A stretch of DNA of 64,000 nucleotides from Drosophila persimilis (taxonomy: Eukaryota; Arthropoda; Insecta; Diptera; Drosophilidae), in the NCBI RefSeq assembly GCF_003286085.1, contig NW_020825336.1:868001-932000 (forward strand), read 5' to 3'. A model generated the notes under the pieces. That model had not been told where the DNA came from. It made no database searches and saw nothing but the letters and a program-made list of their open reading frames with translations. The first letter of the stretch is position 1, and each line of letters begins with the position of its first letter. The position numbers and the translations under genes were made by a program. Shown piece after piece: positions 58,301 to 64,000 of this stretch.

Positions 58301-61300
58301 CAAAATTAACCACAGCAAAGAAATCGCATAGATGATAATAACTCGAGAGTTGTTTGAGATACTATACACTCCCCGACACTTGAATACGACACACTAAAAT
58401 ATACACTTCGTCAGGCACCAATATTTCCGGCACAAGCCAAAGTGTCGCATTTTTGAAGAACGGAAATTTGAGTTATTTCAATTCAATTGTTTTCCTTAAT
58501 CTACTTTAATGAATATTGCAATTTTTTGTGTTAAATTTATGGTAAACTTAATAGAGATTTGATGAAAATTCAAATTCACCGTTTTCTTTGGCTTGTGCCG
58601 GAAATATTGGTGCCTGAAGTGTAAATTTTTAGTGTGTCGTATTCAGATGTCGGGGAGTGTATAGAGAGAGAGAGAGAAAGAGAGAGAGTCGAACAGTTTT
58701 TTTTTTGTCAATGCCAAAATCCCCACTAACTAATCAAAGGAAATGTAACATATTGTTTTCAATGCTAAAAGACAGTCCCTACCCTACCTCCCCTCCCCAC
58801 AGTTACAATCCCTAACATTTCTGCCAGATCCCACAGAGATAGAAGTACCACACCTAGTTTAGACGATCTCCCCCTGGTCCGGCTCACATTTTGTTTCAAT
58901 TTCTGTCTGGTCCAAAATGTCAAATGGATGAAGAATGTAATGTGGAATGAATTATAAGGCATCTGCACCATATTTAGCTTTTAATGCGCCGATTTTACCG
59001 CGCGCCCCCTACCCCCTACCCCCTACCCCACACTACCATACGAGATCACATACACAACAGAACTACAGAAAAGTGAAATAAACGTGATTAGTAAAAAGTA
59101 TTAACGATCTTTGATTTAATTCATTTAAAGAAAAACACAAATAGCCTTTATTCTGCCTCATTGCAGGTTGTCGATGAAAAAATCTACGCTGATATAGAGT
59201 CTAACATCGGCTACAGGGATTACCATGTAGACTTTAAAATAAAGCTGGTTTTCTCGCTGGAGAAAATACATAGATGAAACACTTCTTAACACTTAATAAG
59301 TTGCATAGCGACGGTGGCAAAAAATGCGGCAATTTTTGATGCAGCAACCACTTGCCACCGGTACTAATCAAAAATGTTCCTGACGATCGAATAAAAGTCA
59401 CCATCAAAGTAGGTTTTTCTTCCTTTTCTGAGGCTGAACCAAGTAGTCCTTTCCTTTCCCCTTTAATTTCAATCCCAAGTCATATATGGTATTATAGTCA
59501 TTCGTAAAGTTATAGTCAGTCGGGCTAAAGCGTTTTATTCAGTCCTAAATTCTCCTACAAACACTACAAAAAAAAAAAAATAGAATCAGTAAAAATTTTC
59601 AGTTTTCAACAGAATTATTTTAGTTTTAGCAAAAATTTAATGTTCCATCGTTATTCAGAAATTAAATACCGAAACGCCTTGTCTTTGCTTCAAGACTTTT
59701 ATTTGGCTTTCGAGGAGATGCTGCCACGACGTCAATCAGCCCCGGACTTGCAAGCTGCGCAGGCATCCTCGGGCCATAATCGTGGTGCAAGTGCAGGTGA
59801 AGCAGCCCCAAGCCCAGCGCCAGGGCCAGGACACCTGGAACTTGTCCCCAAGCCGGGCTCTGTGGCTCTCATGCAGGTGAACAGGCCACCGAATCCGGCC
59901 GCCGGGGAGAATCAGGAACAGCCCCAGGAGGGGGCCCTCGTACGGATGGAGAGGACCGTGGATGGGTCCCTTGGCGACTACTTTTTGTCGCTGCTGGAGT
60001 GCCCCGTGTGCTTCGGGTATATAATGCCACCGATCATGCAGTGCACGCGGGGGCACGTGATCTGCTCATCGTGCCGCCACAAGCTGACCCTGTGCCCCGT
60101 GTGCCGCGTGCCGATGAGCAACATCCGTAACCTGGCCATGGAGAACGTGGCCTCAAAGCTGATCTTCCCATGCAAGCACTCGTACTTCGGCTGCAAGCAC
60201 CGTATGGCCTATTCGGAGAAGAAGCTGCACGAGGATGACTGCGAGTTCCGACCCTTCTTCTGCCCCTATCCGGACGACAAGTGCGTGTGGCAGGGGCCGC
60301 TCAAGGATGTCTTCAATCATCTGACTGCCACGCACGACAATGTCATCACGATGGAGGGTCACGACATCATCTTCCTGGCCACTAACGTGAATCTGGAGGG
60401 GGCCCTCGACTGGACGATGGTGCAGTCCTGCCACGGCCGGCACTTCCTGCTCTCGCTGGAGAAGATCCATCTGGGCGAGGGCTGTCAGCAGTACTTTGCC
60501 GCCTGCCGCATGATCGGCACCATGCGCGATGCCGCCGAATTCGACTACAGCATCTCGCTGGACGCCAACAATCGTACCCTTCGCTGGCAGTCCAAGCCCA
60601 GGTCCGTTCGCGAGAGCTTCGTGACGTTCACCAATGCCGACTTTCTGGTGCTCAACAAGACAACGGTGGAGCTGTTTTCCGAAGAAGGCAACTTGGCTCT
60701 GAATGTGGTCATCACGCCGACTGAATCCGAATTGAACTAGGCGACACTGGAGCACGGACCCCGCACCCCGCACCCCTTCCTCTTCTTCTTCCTCTACTCT
60801 ACCTTTGCGTTTGTGGCGTATACAAAATAGAAGGCGCATTCGTATAGTCAAAAGTATTTGCATAAAAACTATTTCAGAGTGGAATTTCTATCTGTTTTCC
60901 TATGGGCACTTACAGGGGTAGGTGAGGAAATGAGACCTGCGACCAGAGACCGCAGAGAGGCACTCACCTGGCACAAATCGATCCCAGAACTGTGTCAGGG
61001 GGAGTACAACCCACGGCGTACAGTACAGCCAAATGATGATGTTCATGATCACGGCCTTGGTGAAGGTCATGTTGCGGTTCATGGGCTTGGTGATCACATT
61101 GTAGCGATCATAGCCAATGGCCGCATTGGTCATCCCGGCACCGATGCCCGAGTAGGAGCCAATGGAGGCAAAGATCTGGCACCATGTGTTGCCCAAGGCG
61201 AACCCGCGATGGAAGCTGTTGTAGATGAAGATGGGCGCCTTCAGGCACATGATCAGGTCGAAGACGGCCAGATTGAGGACGAACATGTTCGAGGGTGTGC

Positions 61301-61559
61301 GCAAGGATTTCGATGTACTGAATATCCATATGACCATTCCATTGCCCAGGGTCGAGGCGAAGAAGAGAAAGATGTAGAAGACGCCCAGCATGTAGTGCAT
61401 GGATGCGGGCGGCTCCAGCTGCGTCAGCCAGTGCTCCGGTATGTACTGTATCTGATCCGGGGGCACGTTCCACCCGAGGAACTGCAACTCATCGCTGCCC
61501 GAGGACATGCGAGCCTCCGGCCGTAATGGAGGCTCACTGGCGTTGCACAGGGCATCCAT
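52347..61559 (-). CDS. Rh4: Rh4, ultraviolet-sensitive opsin of R7 photoreceptors
   Basis: Two exons on the minus strand, 61559-60968 and 52897-52347, join in phase (CCA G / AG GGA) to 380 residues; the single intron is about 8 kb. It is a seven-helix rhodopsin: N-glycosylation site NAS at residue 6, TM2 with Lys107 ([10 protein letters not shown]; a Lys at this place is the known UV-tuning residue of insect opsins), a DRY motif (GYDRYNVI), retinal Schiff-base Lys325 in [21 protein letters not shown] as the NPxxY equivalent, and a Ser/Thr/Gln-rich tail. It detects UV light in yellow R7 cells. The intron carries sina and sinah on the opposite strand, an arrangement described for melanogaster sina. 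The upstream RCSI and TATA sites fit a rhodopsin promoter. Confidence 0.97.
53180..53360. promoter_or_regulatory. Orphan promoter-like cluster in the Rh4 intron
   Basis: Contains CGGTATATTG, TCGGTATATTTTG and GGTATATTTAA on the plus strand, AATACCGATATTAGCC upstream of them, and GCATCGCTGCAACTGG, which resembles Ohler motif 7. These elements mark housekeeping promoters elsewhere in this window, but here no gene starts within 1 kb in either direction. It could be a decayed module or a distal sina start. Confidence 0.35.
53770..54041 (+). repeat. Dispersed repeat, copy C
   Basis: Ordered blocks TTAGTAATATT, AAATCGAGGAAATATG, GAGAATGATTAACCCA, AATAATGAAAATGTAATAATT, CGCAGTTCAGGTGAAAG, ATATCGTG and ATTTTCCGCCATTTACCTC match copy B and, in the middle, copy A. 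The part CTAGCTGGTAATATTCGACGG appears again at 54219-54239 (copy C'). Confidence 0.65.
54168..54323 (+). repeat. Dispersed repeat, copy C' (partial)
   Basis: TTGATTCATTAATCGG, GGGCTTAG, CTAGCTGGTAATATTC and an AACGAGAAAT block match the start of copy B (44988-45065). It then jumps directly to the promoter boxes and lacks the middle of the repeat. Confidence 0.55.
54324..54364 (+). promoter_or_regulatory. 41-bp promoter module upstream of sina
   Basis: TTGGTATATTTGTGAGGG, TCGGACGGTATATTTT, ATCGATA in succession; three positions differ from the Zcchc7 copy. An initiator-like TTCAGTTTT with A at 54426 follows about 60 bases later, so it probably drives the sina leader. Confidence 0.65.
54426..55086 (+). 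other. Predicted sina 5'-UTR exon
   Basis: From an initiator-like sequence (A at 54426) to a consensus donor (CTAT/GTAAGT, 55087). The CAGCAG/AACAGCAACAAAAGC-rich content is typical of fly leaders. It pairs with the acceptor TTTTGCAG at 56369-56376, 164 bases before the sina ATG. Both ends are predictions. Confidence 0.4.
56541..57485 (+). CDS. sina: sina (seven in absentia), RING E3 ubiquitin ligase
   Basis: One coding exon, 314 residues, the same length as melanogaster Sina. The N terminus is an Ala/Ser/Thr-rich low-complexity segment (to about 60). The RING finger occupies residues 73-108 ([25 protein letters not shown]...CCPTC), the SIAH-type zinc fingers about 125-185 ([40 protein letters not shown]), and the substrate-binding beta domain reaches the C terminus. 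With Phyllopod as adaptor it targets Tramtrack for degradation so that the R7 photoreceptor forms. The start [13 protein letters not shown] matches the known protein; reading frame upstream is leader. It lies in the Rh4 intron on the opposite strand. Confidence 0.97.
   Translation: MSNKINPKRREPTAAAAAAGAPTAVATNTSSSTGSSAGNTSSANTSSSSSSSLSSAGGGDAGMSADLTSLFECPVCFDYVLPPILQCSSGHLVCVSCRSKLTCCPTCRGPLANIRNLAMEKVASNVKFPCKHSGYGCTASLVYTEKTEHEETCECRPYLCPCPGASCKWQGPLDLVMQHLMMSHKSITTLQGEDIVFLATDINLPGAVDWVMMQSCFGHHFMLVLEKQEKYDGHQQFFAIVQLIGSRKEAENFVYRLELNGNRRRLTWEAMPRSIHEGVASAIHNSDCLVFDTSIAQLFADNGNLGINVTISLV
58362..58664. mobile_element. 303-bp MITE with 80-bp terminal inverted repeats
   Basis: Left arm 58362-58442 and right arm 58586-58664 are near-perfect inverted copies, both beginning CTATACACTCCCCGACA and both ending GGCACAAGCCAAAG in inward direction. 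Only a few substitutions and one 2-base indel separate them. The 143-base centre is AT-rich with no ORF. If the true element begins CACTCCCC, it is flanked by TATA on each side, which fits a TA target-site duplication (Tc1/mariner-like). High arm identity suggests a recent insertion. It lies downstream of sina within the Rh4 intron. Confidence 0.88.
59005..59030 (-). repeat. (GGGGTA)n quadruplex-prone tract
   Basis: The minus strand has four G runs of 4-5 separated by TA, telomere-like in spacing. It lies between sina and sinah, and on the Rh4 pre-mRNA strand it would be G-rich RNA. Confidence 0.55.
59640..60740 (+). CDS. sinah: sinah (sina homologue), RING E3 ubiquitin ligase
   Basis: One exon of up to 366 residues. 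The body is a diverged SIAH protein: RING at about 121-156 ([25 protein letters not shown]...LCPVC), SIAH zinc fingers ([41 protein letters not shown]) and the beta-sandwich domain with an extra C-terminal ITPTESELN. Two starts are possible: the ATG at 59640, adding 26 AT-rich codons, or the ATG at 59718 ([12 protein letters not shown]), after which composition becomes clearly coding. I favour 59718 but give the longer frame. Sinah, like Sina, promotes Tramtrack degradation with Phyllopod. It is a tandem paralogue, 2.2 kb from sina, inside the Rh4 intron. Confidence 0.93.
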   Translation: MFHRYSEIKYRNALSLLQDFYLAFEEMLPRRQSAPDLQAAQASSGHNRGASAGEAAPSPAPGPGHLELVPKPGSVALMQVNRPPNPAAGENQEQPQEGALVRMERTVDGSLGDYFLSLLECPVCFGYIMPPIMQCTRGHVICSSCRHKLTLCPVCRVPMSNIRNLAMENVASKLIFPCKHSYFGCKHRMAYSEKKLHEDDCEFRPFFCPYPDDKCVWQGPLKDVFNHLTATHDNVITMEGHDIIFLATNVNLEGALDWTMVQSCHGRHFLLSLEKIHLGEGCQQYFAACRMIGTMRDAAEFDYSISLDANNRTLRWQSKPRSVRESFVTFTNADFLVLNKTTVELFSEEGNLALNVVITPTESELN

Positions 61560-61605
61560 GACCGATACACTTTACGGAGGAGATACCGTGGACGGGGCCG
61601 CCCAC

Positions 61606-61680
61606 TGGGTTAAACTGTTGGCACACCTTCTGTGGGGGTCTTTTATATGTTAACCCCGCCGCTAGATAAATTTAATTAGG
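61606..61680 (-). promoter_or_regulatory. Rh4 promoter: RCSI/P3 site and TATA box
   Basis: On the minus strand CCTAATTAAATTTA (61680-61667) fits rhodopsin core sequence I, the P3-type homeodomain site (TAATTNRATT) bound by photoreceptor regulators such as Otd/Pax6-type proteins. A TATAAAA (61647-61641) lies about 20-25 bases downstream of it. Transcription would begin near 61615, 55 bases before the Rh4 ATG. The spacing matches other fly rhodopsin promoters. Confidence 0.75.
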
Positions 61681-62085
61681 CTTTGCGGTTGCGTGTCAAT
61701 AAATACGATTTTCCGTCAAGTCTGCAGTAAATATTTCAGCGACAATTTCATTTGAATCACGGCCAAAGCGGATAGAGGCTGAAAATGCTGTTAAGACATA
61801 AAATGTGATGGCCATGACACTTAAAATGGAGAAAAAGACCAATTGATTATCTAATAGCCATTCTAAATGTCTAAATTAACTTGTTCTTCTTTCATTTGTT
61901 TATTTTCTTCTTTTTTGAGTTCAAATTAAACGCATTCGCGCAAATCAGTGCTATGAAGTCCATTAAAGATAGTGTTGAAAATTCGTGCAATTTGTTTACG
62001 TTTCGCGCTGAATGGCCAGGATAAAGAAGAAAAACAATTCCTCGTAAAATGAAAAAATAACAAAACAAAATAAACGCGACGAGCT
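61681..62085. other. Spacer between divergent Rh4 and Ccdc22
   Basis: AT-rich DNA between the Rh4 promoter and the Ccdc22 start. The Ccdc22 leader probably begins near 61980-62030. I see no clear core-promoter motif and no ORF. Confidence 0.5.
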
Positions 62086-63747
62086 ATGGACGAAGTGGAC
62101 AAGATAATCATGCACCAGCTGCATCAGGTGGATGCCGGCATAGAGCCCACGGACGAGCTGGCCAGTTTCACGCCGGAACTGGTGGTGCGAGCCGTCTCCA
62201 GCTGTTTGACGGAAATCCGCCCAGAGTTGGAGGTACCTCGGTCCCTGCCGGGCGGCGCGATGGCTCAGCGGTTCAGCGTGGCTACTGGCCTGGCCGAGAG
62301 GTGCAAGGAGAGCGGATACCACGGCGACATCGGCTACCAGACATTCCTCTACCCCAATCCCATCGAGCTGCGGCGCCTGCTGATGTTCCTGATCGAGCAG
62401 CTGCCACGGGAGCGCCAGGCGACCGATGACCTGACCGGCAAGTCGCATCCGCTGAGTGGCAGGGAAATGCTACAGCGCCAGATACGCAAGAAGCTGACGG
62501 CCCAGCTGAAGGCTATGTGGGTGCCGCAGTTCTGTCGGGCAGTGGGCAACAGGAAATCGCATGGATGCAGCAGCTTGTGCATAGATTTTCGGCCAAAGTT
62601 GAATCTGAATGTGCCATCGGCCAATCTGGAGGAACGCACCAAGGAAGTGCAGCAGTACTTTGACCAGCAGGCCCCCAATCTCTTCCAGCAGACAGCGTCC
62701 AGCTCCTACGATCTCATTGCATCGGTGCTGCACAAGAACGATCTGGAGCGCTGGGGCCAAGGGTTGACCGACTCAGGAATGTTTTTGCTGGCCAGCGAAG
62801 ATCCAGTCATTCCAATGGTTCTGGCCACAGAGAAACCATCAGCGACTGCCGCTGAGATGACGCCCCTCGAGGAGCTGACTGACGAGGTCCAGAAGCTGCG
62901 CACACAATGCGAGACACTGCTGGGAGAGCGAAAGGCCTACACCGCCAGGATAGGAGCACTGAAGCAGCGGGAAAGCGAAGCCACGAAGGAACTGGCGGAC
63001 ATTCAACCCCTGCTGAAGCTGCACGAACGCACCTGCCTGGTGCTGGCCGATCCCGAGCAGAATGTGACCAAACTGGAGGCCCTGCTGCAGGCCACCGAAG
63101 CCAAGCGTCGCACATTGACCCAGCAGTGGCAGGATTATCGTCTGCCCCTGCTGGAAACCTTGGAGACGCTGAAGACGGCCAAAGAGGCACAACACGTCCA
63201 GAGTATTCGCAGCGGGATTGAGCAGCTAGAGCAGGAGCTCAAAGAGAAGACCCAACAGCACAACGATCTAAATACGGCTTTACGCACTGCCACCCAGTCG
63301 CTGGCTCCGCGCAAGGAGTATACGCGTCGCATCCACGAGTTCATCGGCAACATTCGCAAACAGCGGGCGGACATCTTCAAGGTGCTCGACGACACGCGGC
63401 AGCTTCAGAAGCAGCTTAATGTGGTGGGCGCCCAACTGCAGCGCCAGTTCAACTACACCGATGACCTGCTCTTCCAGAGCGCCAAGCACGATCTGCATGC
63501 AAAGAAGGCGTACAAGCTGCTGGCCCAGCTCCATGCCAACTGCAGCGAACTGGTCGAGTGCGTGGCCCTAACTGGCAATGTGACCAAACAAATCCGTGAG
63601 CTTGAGGTGCAAATCGATGGGGAGAAACTGAAGAATGTCCTCACCAGCCTGCAGCAGATCACGGGCGACATCCAGAAGTTCGAGCAGAGCATACAGGAGC
63701 TGCAGTCACAGATAAGCACAATGGAGAATGGTGTGGCAAAGGCCTAG
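62086..63747 (+). CDS. Ccdc22: Ccdc22, Commander (CCC) complex subunit
   Basis: A single exon of 553 residues, slightly shorter than human CCDC22 (about 627). The N-terminal third is the calponin-homology-like NN-CH domain ([62 protein letters not shown]), then a variable linker and long coiled coils from about residue 260 to the end ([43 protein letters not shown]). With CCDC93 and COMMD proteins it forms the CCC part of the Commander complex for endosomal recycling of membrane cargo. The start codon has CGAGCTATGG context and no upstream in-frame alternative of interest. Poly(A) signal AATAAA at 63798-63803. Confidence 0.93.
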   Translation: MDEVDKIIMHQLHQVDAGIEPTDELASFTPELVVRAVSSCLTEIRPELEVPRSLPGGAMAQRFSVATGLAERCKESGYHGDIGYQTFLYPNPIELRRLLMFLIEQLPRERQATDDLTGKSHPLSGREMLQRQIRKKLTAQLKAMWVPQFCRAVGNRKSHGCSSLCIDFRPKLNLNVPSANLEERTKEVQQYFDQQAPNLFQQTASSSYDLIASVLHKNDLERWGQGLTDSGMFLLASEDPVIPMVLATEKPSATAAEMTPLEELTDEVQKLRTQCETLLGERKAYTARIGALKQRESEATKELADIQPLLKLHERTCLVLADPEQNVTKLEALLQATEAKRRTLTQQWQDYRLPLLETLETLKTAKEAQHVQSIRSGIEQLEQELKEKTQQHNDLNTALRTATQSLAPRKEYTRRIHEFIGNIRKQRADIFKVLDDTRQLQKQLNVVGAQLQRQFNYTDDLLFQSAKHDLHAKKAYKLLAQLHANCSELVECVALTGNVTKQIRELEVQIDGEKLKNVLTSLQQITGDIQKFEQSIQELQSQISTMENGVAKA

Positions 63748-64000
63748 ACCTAGAGTCCTGGTGCCCTCTATTTTACCTATGTATTAGTGCCAATTGTAAT
63801 AAATCAAAGCAGTCGCGCCTAGCGTTGATTTTATTAACCAAAGGTGCATACATTTGTATTTAACTTATTATTAACTAAAGCCATTATGAATTTTAATTCT
63901 CATTTTGAATCTCCCGCAAGAAAACAGCTGTTTGCGTTCTCCTGAAATTTCTCAGCGGGAAAGTTTTAAAAGCTTCCTGTCATGGTAAGGAGGGAAAAGG
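63748..64000. other. 3' flank of Ccdc22 to window end
   Basis: Holds the Ccdc22 poly(A) signal. An ATG directly followed by GTAAGG at about 63981 could be the start of another gene, but too little sequence remains to judge. Confidence 0.4.

Larger units (their letters stand above)
57486..59639 (+). other. sina 3' region and spacer to sinah
   Basis: AT-rich 3'-UTR-like DNA with (CA)n at 57938-57956, a MITE at 58362-58664, a C-rich (CCCCTA)n tract at 59005-59030 and an AATAAA at 59077-59082 that could be a distal sina poly(A) signal. No ORF is supported. Confidence 0.55.

Noticed and set aside
1..64000. tRNA, rRNA or recognisable microRNA genes
   Set aside because: I looked by eye for tRNA box A/B patterns and for the bantam and mir-282 mature sequences and found none; a tRNAscan or covariance search would be needed to exclude them.

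Overview
The window is animal nuclear DNA from a Drosophila species, most likely of the obscura group. Ten protein genes can be read, nine of them close matches to known fly genes, with short GT-AG introns. Genes mapping to 61F in D. melanogaster (Reg-2, Ptp61F) lie beside genes mapping to 73D (TSG101, kud, Zcchc7, Rh4, sina, sinah). Both regions are on Muller element D, so they were brought together by rearrangement within that arm. The species assignment is an inference from gene order and general sequence character; I could not run a search.

Layout. From 1 to about 30.4 kb I find no credible gene: the DNA is packed with microsatellites (many with hexamer units), G-rich tracts, AT-rich unique stretches and a few decayed mobile-element remnants. 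Two CTCF-like sites at 29.86-29.92 kb mark the change to gene-dense DNA. Then come Reg-2 (+), a mitochondrial RsfS/MALSU1-type gene (-) meeting it tail to tail, and Ptp61F (+) with a 3.9-kb first intron. Between the Ptp61F 3' end and TSG101 (39.6-42.5 kb) lies the inferred 61F/73D junction. TSG101 (+) and kud (-) meet tail to tail. kud (-) and Zcchc7 (+) are divergent. Zcchc7 carries an unrelated membrane-protein ORF inside its second intron. Rh4 (-) has one 8-kb intron holding sina and sinah on the opposite strand, plus a young-looking MITE. Ccdc22 (+) closes the window.

The genes are functionally mixed: ER/nuclear tyrosine phosphatase, ESCRT-I, oligosaccharyltransferase subunit, TRAMP-type RNA surveillance, UV opsin, R7-fate ubiquitin ligases, Commander complex and mitoribosome maturation. 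The most striking non-coding signal is a module of constant 41-bp length (two GGTATATTT-like boxes around a GAGGGTCGGAC-like spacer, ending in ATCGATA). It lies upstream of four of these genes, always in the direction of transcription. A longer dispersed repeat accompanies it at two of those sites and recurs at the synteny junction.
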